Origin: an uncultured Caulobacterales bacterium
GTDB lineage: Bacteria > Pseudomonadota > Alphaproteobacteria > Caulobacterales > Caulobacteraceae
NCBI GenBank assembly: GCA_903858185.1
Contig: CAIOHT010000048.1
Location: 1 to 53,280, forward strand
Reading direction: 5' to 3'
DNA length: 53,280 nt
In this document: positions 26,951-35,332 of the stretch, one piece after another
Position numbering within the stretch: position 1 is the stretch's first letter
Layout of the letters: each line of letters begins with the position of its first letter
Program-made: the position numbers and the translations under genes
The notes under the pieces: generated by a model
Told to the model about the DNA's origin: nothing
Databases searched by the model: none
The model's input: only the letters and a program-made list of their open reading frames with translations

Positions 26951-27919
26951 ATGACCGATCGCATCACCTCGCCCTTCGGGGCTTTCACACCGGCCCGTGA
27001 GGTCGTGGCCGGCCATGACCTGGGCGGCAAGACCGTCATCGTCACCGGCGCCGCCACCGGCATCGGCATCGAGACCGCCCGCGCCCTGGCCGAGGCCGGC
27101 GCCGACGTGGTCATCGCCGCGCGCAAGCCGGACCTGGCCGCCGCCGCGATCGCCGACATCGACCAGACCGCACCGGGCAAGACCCGGTTCGAGATGCTCG
27201 ACCTGTCGGAACTGGCCTCGATCCGCGCCTTCGCCGGCCGGTGGGGCACGACTCCGCTGCACATCCTGATCAACAACGCCGCCGTCATGGCCTGCCCGCT
27301 CGACCGGACCCACGACGGGTTCGAGATGCAGATCGGCACCAACCACTTCGGCCACTTCCTGCTCAGCGTCCTTCTGGCCCCGGCGCTGGAAGCCGGCGCC
27401 CGGCAACAGGGCAAGCCCGCCCGACTGGTCGCCCTCTCGTCGATCGGTCACCGCCGGTCCGGCATCAACTGGGAAGACCCCAACTACATCACGCGCCCCT
27501 ACGACAAGTGGGAGAGCTACGGCCAGGCCAAGACTGCCAACGCCCTGTTCGCGGTCGGCTTCCACAAGCGCTTCAAGGATCGCGGCGTCACCGCCAACGC
27601 CGTCATGCCCGGCGGCATCATGACTCCGCTGCAGCGGCACATGCAGCACGAGGAAATGGTCGCGATGGGCTGGATCGACCCGGAGACCGGCAAGATCCGC
27701 GACGGCTTCAAGACGCCCGAGCAGGGCGCCTCGACCAGCGTCTGGGCGGCAGTCGGCGCGGAACTGGAAGGTGTCGGCGGCCTCTATCTCGAGAACTGCG
27801 CCCAGGCCCTGCCCTGGAGCAAGGAGTCGCCGTTCACCGGCGTCCTGCCGCATGCGCTCGATCCGGACGACGCCGAGCGCCTGTGGGCGATCTCGGTGGA
27901 GACCGTCGGGGCGGGGTGA
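26951..27919 (+). CDS. Short-chain dehydrogenase/reductase
   Basis: A 322-residue Rossmann-fold oxidoreductase of the classical SDR / retinol-dehydrogenase-like (WWOX-type) group. The cofactor loop is TGAATGIGIETARALAEAG, with Arg in VVIAARKPDL suggesting NADP preference. The structural motif is INNAAVMACP. The active-site Ser is in LSSIGHRR, and Tyr/Lys are in YGQAKTAN. The ribosome-binding site AGGGAGGA lies within the end of the MarR gene. It is cotranscribed with MarR and is therefore the likely regulated function. The substrate is unknown. Confidence 0.93.
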   Translation: MTDRITSPFGAFTPAREVVAGHDLGGKTVIVTGAATGIGIETARALAEAGADVVIAARKPDLAAAAIADIDQTAPGKTRFEMLDLSELASIRAFAGRWGTTPLHILINNAAVMACPLDRTHDGFEMQIGTNHFGHFLLSVLLAPALEAGARQQGKPARLVALSSIGHRRSGINWEDPNYITRPYDKWESYGQAKTANALFAVGFHKRFKDRGVTANAVMPGGIMTPLQRHMQHEEMVAMGWIDPETGKIRDGFKTPEQGASTSVWAAVGAELEGVGGLYLENCAQALPWSKESPFTGVLPHALDPDDAERLWAISVETVGAG

Positions 27920-27996
27920 AGCGTAGCGTGGTTCGAGACGCGGTCCCGAGGGCCCGCTCCTCACCATGACGAAGAGAAGTGTAGCCCACCCTCGAC

Positions 27997-28062
27997 GTCA
28001 TCCTGAGGAGCGAGCCTCAAGCGAGCGTCTCGAAGGACGCACCCTCCCAATGAAGGGGAGGG
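27997..28062. repeat. Dispersed palindromic repeat before the GNAT pair
   Basis: GTCATCCTGAGGAGCGAG through CTCGAAGGACGC (27997-28040) is a motif I know as a common intergenic repeat in alphaproteobacterial genomes. It is followed by CCCTCC (28042-28047) and GGAGGG (28057-28062), a second short hairpin. There is no coding potential. Confidence 0.6.
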
Positions 28063-28080
28063 AGGTCTAAGCTCGGCTCC

Positions 28081-28563
28081 ATGACCCTCCAGATCAGACC
28101 CGCCCGCCCCGGTGACGCACCGACCATTCTCGGCTTCATCCATGCCCTGGCCGAGTACGAGAAGCTGCGCCACGAGGCGGACCTGACGCTGTGGGATGTC
28201 GAGGTCTCGTTCTTCGGCGTCGCGCCGCGGGTGTTCTGCGACATCGCCGAGGTCGACGGCCGGCCCGTCGGGTTCGCGGTCTGGTTCTACAGCTACTCGA
28301 CCTTCCGGGGGCGTCACGGGATCTACCTCGAAGACCTGTTCGTGGACGAGGCCGCGCGGGGCCATGGGGCCGGCAAGGCGCTGCTGGCGGGTCTGGCGCG
28401 GCGATGCCGGGAGGAGGGCCTGCCGCGACTGGACTGGGCGGTGCTCGACTGGAACGCACCGTCGATCGCCTTCTATGATTCGCTGGGCGCCGAAGCGCTC
28501 GATGGCTGGACTACGCGGCGGCTGACGGGCGAGGCGCTGGACCGGCTGGCGGGCCGGCCGTGA
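28081..28563 (+). CDS. GNAT-family N-acetyltransferase, diamine-acetyltransferase-like
   Basis: A 160-residue GNAT protein. It opens with LQIRPARPGDAPTILGFIHA. The acetyl-CoA-binding motif A is YLEDLFVDEAARGHGAGKAL (R/Q-x-x-G-x-G/A as RGHGAG). Motif B is LDWAVLDWNAPSIAFYDSLG. The EYEKLRHEADLT segment and overall arrangement resemble spermidine/spermine-type acetyltransferases, but the substrate is not proven. Its stop overlaps the start of the next GNAT gene as GTGA. Confidence 0.9.
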   Translation: MTLQIRPARPGDAPTILGFIHALAEYEKLRHEADLTLWDVEVSFFGVAPRVFCDIAEVDGRPVGFAVWFYSYSTFRGRHGIYLEDLFVDEAARGHGAGKALLAGLARRCREEGLPRLDWAVLDWNAPSIAFYDSLGAEALDGWTTRRLTGEALDRLAGRP

Positions 28564-29171
28564 GCGCGCCGCCGGTCACGGTGCTGGACGTCCCGCCAGC
28601 GGAAGCGGCGGCGATCCGGGCGGCGGTCTTGTCGGCGGACCTCGACACTTTGGGGCCGGGCCGCAGCCTGGCGCAGGCGGAAGACGCGGCGGACCTTGCC
28701 GATTTCCTCGCTGATCCCCGCGTATCGGACGCGATCTACGATCTCCCGAGACCGTTCACGCCCGCGAGGATGGCAAGCTGGATCGCCGAATCCGAGGCGC
28801 TGCGGCAGGAGGGGCGGCGGCTGCTGATCCTGACCCGCGACGAGACCGGTCTGATCGCCGGCTACAGCTGCGTCAGCATCTGGCCGGAGCGGTCGGCGGC
28901 GGAGCTGGCCGGCGCCCTTCGCGCGGACCGGCAGAGCGGCGGGCAGGGCGGGGCGGGCGCGCTGCACACCTTCGGCTGGATCTTCGCCACCCTTGGCGTG
29001 CGGCTGATGGGGCTGACGGCGGCGGTCGACAATGTGCGGTCGGCGAAGCTGATCGATGCGGCCGGGTTCGTGCGGATGGGAACCCGCGACAGTATCCGGC
29101 CCGACGGTTCGACGCGGGTATCGCTCTACTGGGAAGTGACGCGCGAGGACTGGACGGCGCGCTGGGGGTAG
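28560..29171 (+). CDS. GNAT-family N-acetyltransferase, translationally coupled
   Basis: A 203-residue protein starting with GTG at 28560, whose last bases overlap the previous gene's TGA (GTGA). The middle holds ESEALRQEGRRLLILTRDET and a GYSCVSIWPERSAAELAGAL strand. The C-terminal LRLMGLTAAVDNVRSAKLID followed by AAGFVRMG is the GNAT motif B region seen in RimJ/RimL-type acetyltransferases. The usual acetyl-CoA loop is weak: the expected strand and loop are occupied by DRQSGGQGGAGALHTFGWIF. Function is therefore less certain than for its partner. The coupling suggests both act in one process or complex. Confidence 0.75.
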   Translation: MSAPPVTVLDVPPAEAAAIRAAVLSADLDTLGPGRSLAQAEDAADLADFLADPRVSDAIYDLPRPFTPARMASWIAESEALRQEGRRLLILTRDETGLIAGYSCVSIWPERSAAELAGALRADRQSGGQGGAGALHTFGWIFATLGVRLMGLTAAVDNVRSAKLIDAAGFVRMGTRDSIRPDGSTRVSLYWEVTREDWTARWG

Positions 29172-29248
29172 ATCCGGGAGCCGCATTTGCGGGTTGCCAT
29201 CCCCGAAAAGCGGGATCAGGCTCCGGCGAAACGAAGGGAGCCATCTCG

Positions 29249-29560
29249 ATGATCAAGTCCGTCATCACCGCCATGGCGCTGGGCGGCCTGCTGGTCACCG
29301 CGGCCGTCGCCCAGCCTGTGAACACGATCACCGCCTCTGAGGGCCCTCCCGCACCGACCCAGACGACGGCGACCAAGGACGGCAAGATTTGCAGGATCCT
29401 CGTCGTCACCGGCAGCCGGGTGCCGCAGCGCAAGATCTGCCTGACCCGCGAAGAATGGGCGGCCAAGTCGGCCGGCGCAAAGGAAGGCCTCGACGCCCTG
29501 ACGCGGAACGGCCTGACCCGCAACTGCGTCGGTCAGCCGGGCGGGGCGTGCGGACAGTGA
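29249..29560 (+). CDS. Small secreted TGSR/C-x-T-R-x-x-W protein, copy 1
   Basis: A 103-residue exported protein. Signal peptide MIKSVITAMALGGLLVTAAV with cleavage after AQ; Pro/Thr-rich linker; then a compact motif: Cys48, VTGSRVPQRKICLTREEWAA (Cys64), and a C-terminal tail with Cys93 and Cys101. GAAGGGAGCC lies before the ATG. The next gene encodes a paralog with the same motif and overlaps its stop. I recall similar unannotated small proteins in sphingomonads and Caulobacterales, with no assigned function. Confidence 0.75.
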   Translation: MIKSVITAMALGGLLVTAAVAQPVNTITASEGPPAPTQTTATKDGKICRILVVTGSRVPQRKICLTREEWAAKSAGAKEGLDALTRNGLTRNCVGQPGGACGQ

Positions 29561-29847
29561 TCGGGCGGCTGGTCGTCGCCCTGGGCCTTGGCCTGGCGGT
29601 GTCCACCACCGTTCTGGCCCAGACGCCGGTCGTCACGCCGGCGATTGCGCCAACACCCGCGCCGGCAAAGGTCGATCCCGACCTCGAGATCGTCTGCAAG
29701 CGCGTCGACGTCAGCGGCACGCGCATCCAGCTGCCCAAGAAGTGCATGACCCGCAAGGACTGGGCCGCCATCGCCGGGCGTGGCAAGGAAGACATCGACG
29801 CCGCGATCCGCGCCAGCCTGACGCGGAATTCGGTCGGCGGAACCTAG
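29548..29847 (+). CDS. Small secreted TGSR-like protein, copy 2 (paralog)
   Basis: About 99 residues. Candidate GTG starts are at 29548 and 29557; the second overlaps the previous TGA as GTGA. I favour 29548 because it places an Arg before the hydrophobic leader (VIGRLVVALGLGLAVSTTVL). After the leader and a Pro/Ala linker come EIVCKRVDVSGTRI and PKKCMTRKDWAAIAGRGKED, the same motif as copy 1 (Cys, SGTR, Cys, MTR, W). The C-terminal NSVGGT aligns with the NCVGQPGG of copy 1 but has lost its Cys pair. It ends 4 nt inside the convergent thiolase gene. Confidence 0.7.
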   Translation: MRTVIGRLVVALGLGLAVSTTVLAQTPVVTPAIAPTPAPAKVDPDLEIVCKRVDVSGTRIQLPKKCMTRKDWAAIAGRGKEDIDAAIRASLTRNSVGGT

Positions 29848-31040
29848 GCCCGCTCGAACACGGCGGCGATGCCCTGGCCGCCGCCGATGCACATGGTCTC
29901 CAGACCGTACTTGCCATCGCGGCGGTGCAGTTCGCGCAGCAGGTTGGCGAGGATCCGGCCCCCCGTGGCGCCGATCGGGTGGCCGAGCGAGATGCCGCTG
30001 CCGTTGACGTTCAGCCTGTCGCGGTCGTCCCAGCCCCAGCCCTTGAGCACGGCCAGCACCTGCGGCGCGAAGGCCTCGTTCAGCTCGACCAGGTCGATGT
30101 CGTTCCAGCCCAGGCCGGTGCGCTTGAACAGGCGCTCGACCGCCGGCACCGGGCCGATGCCCATGCGGGAGGGATCGCAGCCGGCCGCCGCCCAGCTGTG
30201 GAACCAGCCCATCGGCTCCAGGCCCAGCTCATCGAGCTTGTCTTCGGCGACCACCAGGCAGGCGGCGGCGGCGTCGTTCTGCTGGCTGGCGTTGCCGGCG
30301 GTGACCACGCCGTCCTTCTCGATGGCGCGCAGCTTGCCGAGGGACTCGAGCGTCGCGTCGGGGCGGAAGCCCTCATCCTTCTCGAAGATGACCGGTTCGC
30401 CCTTCTTCTGGGGCACCGCGACCTTGACCAGTTCGTCGTCGAACTTGCCGTCGGCCCAGGCCTTCGTGGCGCGCTGGTGGCTCATGACGGCGTATTCGTC
30501 CGACTGCTCGCGGGTGATGTTGTAGTCGCGGGCGAGGTTGTCGGCGGTTTCGATCATGCCGCTGATCACGCCGAAACGGCTGATCGGCTGGCTCATCACC
30601 CGGCCGCGCGCGAGGCGGTCATGCATGGTCACCGGGCCGGCGCGGGCGCCATTGCGCATGTCCAGGCTGTAGTACTCGGTGTTGCTCATGCTCTCGACGC
30701 CGCCGGCGATGACCACGTCCGCAGCGCCCGTCTGGATCATCATGGCCGCGTCGATGATCGCCTGCAGGCCCGAGCCGCAGCGACGGTCGAGCTGGTAGCC
30801 CGGCACGCTGATCGGGAAGTCGGCGGCCAGCAGGGACCAGCGCGCGATACAGGGCGCCTCGCCGTTGCCGTAGCCCTGGGCGAAGATCACGTCGTCGACC
30901 CGCTCCGGGTCGAGCTTCGTGCGTTCGACCAGCGCACGCAGGATCACCGCGCCGAGGTCGCCGGCGGTCATGCTGGACAGACCGCCCTGGAACTTGCCGA
31001 CGGCGGTGCGAATGGGGCTGACGATGGCGACGCGGCGCAT
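29844..31040 (-). CDS. Acetyl-CoA C-acyltransferase (thiolase)
   Basis: A 398-residue thiolase catalysing thiolytic cleavage or condensation of acyl-CoA units. It starts RRVAIVSPIRTAVGKFQGG. The nucleophile Cys is in DRRCGSGLQAI. The second loop is NVNGSGISLGHPIGATGGRI, whose His is catalytic, and the C-terminal Cys is in CIGGGQGIAAVF. Length and motifs fit degradative or biosynthetic thiolases; substrate chain length is open. It probably works with the acyl-CoA dehydrogenases and SDR proteins seen elsewhere in the window. A nested repeat lies just upstream. Confidence 0.95.
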   Translation of the reverse strand: MRRVAIVSPIRTAVGKFQGGLSSMTAGDLGAVILRALVERTKLDPERVDDVIFAQGYGNGEAPCIARWSLLAADFPISVPGYQLDRRCGSGLQAIIDAAMMIQTGAADVVIAGGVESMSNTEYYSLDMRNGARAGPVTMHDRLARGRVMSQPISRFGVISGMIETADNLARDYNITREQSDEYAVMSHQRATKAWADGKFDDELVKVAVPQKKGEPVIFEKDEGFRPDATLESLGKLRAIEKDGVVTAGNASQQNDAAAACLVVAEDKLDELGLEPMGWFHSWAAAGCDPSRMGIGPVPAVERLFKRTGLGWNDIDLVELNEAFAPQVLAVLKGWGWDDRDRLNVNGSGISLGHPIGATGGRILANLLRELHRRDGKYGLETMCIGGGQGIAAVFERA

Positions 31041-31058
31041 GGGCTATCCTCTCGAACT

Positions 31059-31153
31059 GTCATCCCGGCCGTAGCGTAGCGAAGAGCCGGGACCCAGATT
31101 CGGCTGAGATTCAATCTGGGTCCCGGACCGGCCGGAAGGCCGTCCGGGATGAC
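31059..31153. repeat. Nested inverted-repeat element, copy 2
   Basis: The outer arms are GTCATCCCGG (31059-31068) and CCGGGATGAC (31144-31153); the inner arms are CCGGGACCCAGATT (31087-31100) and AATCTGGGTCCCGG (31113-31126). Arms and spacing match the copy at 5057-5152. It fills the gap between the SDR stop and the thiolase start, both minus strand. Confidence 0.9.
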
Positions 31154-31161
31154 AGAAAGGG

Positions 31162-32079
31162 CTAGATCGGGTCGTAAGGGAACACGGACGCCGAGGCACC
31201 CGCGTCGAAGAAGCTGTTCTTCATCGCCGGCAGGGCGACGTCGAGCAGGGAGCGCGGGCTCCAGCCCTCGACCTTGGCCATCGAGCGGATCGGACGCGGC
31301 TGGTCGAACAGAACCACCTCGTTGCCGCGCACGCCGAAGATCTGGCCGGTGACGTCCTTCGACTCGGGCGAGGCGAGGGCGACGGCCAGCTGGGCGACCT
31401 GGTCGGCGCGCATGGCGTTCTTCATCCGCTCGACGCGCAGGGCCGAAGCTTCGTCCTTGATCGGGATCGAGGCGATCATCCGGGTCCAGGCGAACGGGGC
31501 GATGATGTTGGAGCGGACGTTCTTGATCGCCCCCTCCATCGCCAGGATGCGTGAGAGGCCCATGACGCCCAGCTTGGCGGCGGCGTAGTTGGCCTGGCCG
31601 ATGTTGCCGATCAGACCGCTGGTCGAGGTGAAGTGGACGTAGGAGCCTTCCTGCTGCTCGCGGAACAGCTCCACCGAGGCGCGGGAGACGTTGTAGGCGC
31701 CGCGAAGGTGCACCTCGATGACCTTGTCCCAGTCCTCGTCGGTCATCTTGTGGAACATGCCGTCACGCAGGATGCCGGCCGGATTGATGATCGCGTGCAG
31801 GCCGCCGAAGGTGTCCTTCGCCTGTTCGATCATGCCCTTGACCGAGGCCATCGAGGTGACGCTCTCGGAGTTGGCCACGGCCTCGCCGCCGGCCGCCCTG
31901 ATCTCGTTGGCGGTGATCTGCGCGGGGCCGGCGTCGCCCTCGTCGCCGCCCGAGACGCTGCCGCCCAGGTCATTGACCACCACCTTGGCGCCCTCACGGG
32001 CCGCCAGCAGGGCGCACTCCTTGCCGATGCCGCCGGCGGCGCCGGTGACCAGAACAACCTTGCCCTCAAGCACGCCCAT
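31162..32079 (-). CDS. Short-chain dehydrogenase, MFE-2-like 3-hydroxyacyl-CoA dehydrogenase type
   Basis: A 305-residue SDR. It has TGAAGGIGKECALLAAREGA for the cofactor, then VVVNDLGGS, the pattern of the multifunctional beta-oxidation enzyme (17-beta-HSD4/MFE-2) dehydrogenase domain. Catalytic residues are Ser in TSTSGLIGNIG and Tyr/Lys in ANYAAAKLG. Where most SDRs read NNAG, this one reads NPAG (IINPAGILRDGMF). It lies just downstream of the thiolase on the same strand, so a shared role in fatty-acid or related acyl-CoA breakdown is plausible. The start is the ATG at 32079. Confidence 0.9.
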   Translation of the reverse strand: MGVLEGKVVLVTGAAGGIGKECALLAAREGAKVVVNDLGGSVSGGDEGDAGPAQITANEIRAAGGEAVANSESVTSMASVKGMIEQAKDTFGGLHAIINPAGILRDGMFHKMTDEDWDKVIEVHLRGAYNVSRASVELFREQQEGSYVHFTSTSGLIGNIGQANYAAAKLGVMGLSRILAMEGAIKNVRSNIIAPFAWTRMIASIPIKDEASALRVERMKNAMRADQVAQLAVALASPESKDVTGQIFGVRGNEVVLFDQPRPIRSMAKVEGWSPRSLLDVALPAMKNSFFDAGASASVFPYDPI

Positions 32080-32141
32080 GGCGGGTCTCCCTTGGATGAT
32101 TTTTTGTCGTGTCGGTTGCCGAATAAGCGCGCGACGCTGCG

Positions 32142-33401
32142 TTAGGCAAGCCTGTCGGCCTTGCGCAGGTCGGGGAACAGCTTCGCCCAGAGTCCGGTAA
32201 CGACGAGGGCCGCCGCGCCGCCGCCGGCGACCGCCACGATCGGGCCGAGGAACCGCGCGACGAGCCCGCCACGGAATTCGCCCAGCTCGTTCGAGGCGCC
32301 GATGAACAGGTACGACACCGTCGCCACCCGGCCGCGCATGTTGTCGGGCGTGACCAGCTGGATCAGGGTCTGACGGACATAGACGCTGATCATGTCGGCG
32401 GCGCCCGCCACGGCGAGGGCGACCACGGACAGCCACAGCAGCGTCGACAGGCCGAACACCACCGTGCCGATGCAGAAGATCGCCACCGAGACAAACATGA
32501 TCAGTCCGGCCTTGCGGGTAACCGGGAAGGACGCCAGCCACAGGGCCATCGCCGTCGCGCCGACCGCCGAGGCCGCCCGCAGGAAGCCGAAACCTTCCGG
32601 TCCGACGTGCAGCACATCCCGCGCGTAGACCGGCAGCATGGCCGTGGCGCCGGCGAGGATCACGGCGGCGAGGTCCAGCGAGATGGCGCCGAAGACGATC
32701 TTGTTGGTCCAGACGTAGGACAGGCCTTCCTTCATCAGCGCCCAGCGCGAGCCCGGCTGCACCTCGGGCTGGGCGTTGCCGCGGATCAGGGCCACGCTGA
32801 TGGCGGCGGCGATGTAGAGGGCGAGGGCGACCCCGTAGGACAGGCCTGGCGCGATCGCCACGAGGACGCCGCCCAGGGCCGGTCCGGCGATCGAGGCGCT
32901 CTGCCAGGCCAGGCTGTTCCAGGCGATCGCGCGGGGCAGCAGCGCGCGGGGGACCAGCATCGGTCCGAGGGCGGCGCTGGCGGGCGCGAAATAGGCGCGG
33001 GCGGCGCCGAACATCCCTGCCGACAGCAGCAGCATCGGGATCGAGGCGAGATTCATCACCGCCAGAGCCGTAAGCAGAGCGGCGACCAGGATCTCCGCGC
33101 CGTAGCAGGCCAGCAGGATATGGCGGCGGTTGTGCCGGTCGGCTGTCTCCCCGGCGGGGAGGGCGAGCAGCAGCACCGGAATGAAGGACACCAGGCCGAT
33201 CAGGCTGACCATGAAGGCCGACCGCGGCACGTCCATGGTCTGTCGTGCGATGTCGTAGATGTGCCAGCCAAGCGCGACCGACTGAATCTGCACGCCCAGC
33301 ACCGCCAGCCACCGCGAGAGCCAGAAGCGGACATAGTCCGTCTGGCCCAGCAGGGCGCGCATCGAGGTGTCGTCGGACGGGGAGTCGGGGGAGTCGGACA
33401 T
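32142..33401 (-). CDS. Major facilitator superfamily transporter, EntS-like
   Basis: A 419-residue membrane transporter with about twelve helices. It opens with YVRFWLSRWLAVLGVQIQSV and WHIYDIARQ, the style of the MFS_3 / enterobactin-exporter group. The loop 2-3 motif is LPAGETADRHNRRHIL, and the second-half equivalent is DNMRGRVATVSYLF. Exporters of this type move siderophores or small drugs, but the substrate is not readable. The ATG at 33401 (MSDSPDSPSD) is preferred to the one 13 codons upstream. It lies 62 nt upstream of the SDR on the same strand. Confidence 0.9.
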   Translation of the reverse strand: MSDSPDSPSDDTSMRALLGQTDYVRFWLSRWLAVLGVQIQSVALGWHIYDIARQTMDVPRSAFMVSLIGLVSFIPVLLLALPAGETADRHNRRHILLACYGAEILVAALLTALAVMNLASIPMLLLSAGMFGAARAYFAPASAALGPMLVPRALLPRAIAWNSLAWQSASIAGPALGGVLVAIAPGLSYGVALALYIAAAISVALIRGNAQPEVQPGSRWALMKEGLSYVWTNKIVFGAISLDLAAVILAGATAMLPVYARDVLHVGPEGFGFLRAASAVGATAMALWLASFPVTRKAGLIMFVSVAIFCIGTVVFGLSTLLWLSVVALAVAGAADMISVYVRQTLIQLVTPDNMRGRVATVSYLFIGASNELGEFRGGLVARFLGPIVAVAGGGAAALVVTGLWAKLFPDLRKADRLA

Positions 33402-33612
33402 GAGGCAGCGCACTTTCGCCGCTGGACGCCGACCCTGCAACAGCCGTTGACGTCGTCGGGCGACGGCCCTAAGTCGCGGCCCTCTTTGGCGACAAGGGAC
33501 GAGGGCGCGATGCGCAGCCTCCGACGAACGATCCGCCGCGCTGGACCGGCGCGCGTCTGACCGCCCCCGCCGTGAGGTCCGGGGCTTCGTTCCCTATCGC
33601 CTCAAGGCTGAC

Positions 33613-34104
33613 ATGACCCAGATCACCTACCGCTCCGAGCGTCCCGAGGACGCCCCGCTCATCGCCGCCCTTATCGACCGCGCCTTCGGCCCCGGCCGTC
33701 ACGCAAAGGCGGCCGACCGCCTGCGCGAGGGTAACCGGCTGATCGCCGACCTGTCGTTCACGGCCTGGGACGGCAAGACCCTGGTGGGATCTGTCCGGCT
33801 TTGGCCGGTCGCCATCGGAGGGACGCCGGTTGTGTTCCTGGGACCGATCGCGGTCGAGGCCGACCTCCGCAAACACCGCATCGGCCAGACGCTGGTCGAG
33901 ATGGCCTGCGATGCCTCTGCCAGTGCCGGGTGGCGTGCGGTGCTGCTGGTCGGCGACGCGCCCTATTTCGGCCGGGTCGGTTTCGACGCCGCGCCGGCGA
34001 AGGCCGTCCGCATGCCCGGGCCGGTCGACCAGCGTCGGGTGCTGCTCAAGGCCCTGGTCGAGGGCGGCGCGGACGGGCTTTCGGGTCTGGTGACGGCCGG
34101 CTAG
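33613..34104 (+). CDS. GNAT-family N-acetyltransferase, YhbS-like
   Basis: A 163-residue acetyltransferase. ITYRSERPEDAPLIAALIDR opens the fold. GPIAVEADLRKHRIGQTLVE is motif A, with the acetyl-CoA loop RKHRIG. RAVLLVGDAPYFGRVGF is the YhbS signature (LVGDxxYYxRFGF). The C-terminal PGPVDQRRVLLKAL is as in the family. Substrate unknown. It is divergent from the MFS gene and overlaps the convergent desaturase gene by 4 nt. Confidence 0.92.
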   Translation: MTQITYRSERPEDAPLIAALIDRAFGPGRHAKAADRLREGNRLIADLSFTAWDGKTLVGSVRLWPVAIGGTPVVFLGPIAVEADLRKHRIGQTLVEMACDASASAGWRAVLLVGDAPYFGRVGFDAAPAKAVRMPGPVDQRRVLLKALVEGGADGLSGLVTAG

Positions 34105-34991
34105 AGCCGCTCCAGGTCGCAACCCCTGGCTTCCAGAATTGGCCGCAGGGCCCAGTAGGCCGCCGGCGTCCGCATCAGCGGAATGCGCGGGTACAGGTGG
34201 TGGACGATGTGGAACTGCATACCCATCGAACCGATGTTGCCCACGGCGCTGCGGAAGGCGCGGGTATCCCTGTAGCGGCCGTTGCCCGTGCCCGGATGGT
34301 GCGGCGCCCAGCTAAGAAAGAACTGGATGTAGGTCACGCCGATGTGCCGGGGCAGCCACCAGAGCAGCGCCGCCTCCAGGGCATGGCCGGTCCAGGCCAT
34401 GCCGAACAGGACCGCCAGGTAGCCGAGTTGCGAGACCAGGGCCTGTACGCCGGCCTTCTGCGCTTCGGGCGTGCCCAGACGCGCCAGGCATTCCCCATAC
34501 GCGGCCTGTCCTTTTGATCCGGGCTGGCGATAGGCGATGCTGTTGGCGATCGATTGCCATGGGCCGGCGGCCTTGGTTCCCGCGTCCGGGTCGAGCACCG
34601 GGTCGTTGCAGTGGGTGTGGTGTTCGTAGTGCGTCAGCCGGGCGACCTGGTAGGGCAGCACCAGCGGGATCGTCGACACATAGCCGACCAGTTCGTTGAG
34701 CCAGAACAGCGGCTCACCCTCACGGGCGATGATCCGGTGCTGCGCCTCGTGCGAGGGCAGGTAGCAGAGCATCACGTTCAGGGTGGCGATCGGGAAAGCG
34801 GCCCAGAGCGGCAGGATGCCCATCAGGGTCAGCGGCCAGAGCGACAGCCAGACCGCGAGATTGCAGAGCCCCCAGGCGACTGAACCCCAGGGCACGCCGC
34901 CCATGAACTGGTCGGCGACATCCTTTTCCAGGCGGTTGAGCGCCTTGGCATCCATCGCGCCCAGCGTGGCGGCGTCCGGAACGGCGATCAT
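34101..34991 (-). CDS. Membrane fatty-acid desaturase / hydroxylase family
   Basis: A 296-residue di-iron membrane enzyme. The three histidine boxes are SHEAQHRI, THYEHHTHCN and QFHIVHHLYPRIP, separated by hydrophobic segments in the order of the family, which desaturates or hydroxylates lipids or carotenoids. The substrate is not readable. I took the ATG at 34991, because it overlaps the stop of the upstream 64-residue gene as TGATG; in-frame GTG codons at 34994 and 35000 lie inside that gene. The pair is therefore likely one translationally coupled operon. Confidence 0.92.
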   Translation of the reverse strand: MIAVPDAATLGAMDAKALNRLEKDVADQFMGGVPWGSVAWGLCNLAVWLSLWPLTLMGILPLWAAFPIATLNVMLCYLPSHEAQHRIIAREGEPLFWLNELVGYVSTIPLVLPYQVARLTHYEHHTHCNDPVLDPDAGTKAAGPWQSIANSIAYRQPGSKGQAAYGECLARLGTPEAQKAGVQALVSQLGYLAVLFGMAWTGHALEAALLWWLPRHIGVTYIQFFLSWAPHHPGTGNGRYRDTRAFRSAVGNIGSMGMQFHIVHHLYPRIPLMRTPAAYWALRPILEARGCDLERL

Positions 34992-35185
34992 CACAGCCAC
35001 CGCCCGGTCAGGGTGGCGATCCCGCCCCAGACACCGCCGATGACCATGCCGACCGCGAGCGGCGCGACATCGCCGGGCAGGGTCCAGCCCGCCAGGGTCA
35101 AGATCTGCGCGATGAGCGGCCCGATGAAGCCGAGGCCGAACAGAAGCGGCATGACCCTGAACAGGCCGCCGAGCACCTTGCGCAT
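34991..35185 (-). CDS. Small two-helix membrane protein coupled to the desaturase
   Basis: A 64-residue protein starting MRKVLGGLFRVMPLLFGLGF with two hydrophobic segments joined by a GWTLPGDVAP turn, ending in GGVWGGIATLTGRWL. Basic residues at both ends suggest both termini are cytoplasmic. Its stop overlaps the desaturase ATG as TGATG. I do not recognise a family. The tight coupling and membrane location suggest a subunit or accessory of the desaturase, which is inference. Confidence 0.75.
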   Translation of the reverse strand: MRKVLGGLFRVMPLLFGLGFIGPLIAQILTLAGWTLPGDVAPLAVGMVIGGVWGGIATLTGRWL

Positions 35186-35332
35186 GCGAGATCCGATCCG
35201 TGTTTCGCCAGGCTCCGACCCGTTCGCCGAAGCACGCCCCGACATCAAACCTGACACATGCGTCATTTTTGGCAAGGCAGGGGCCGTCGCCTTGTTGCTT
35301 TCCCCGGCGCGAGGGGCGTCTACATTGGCGGG

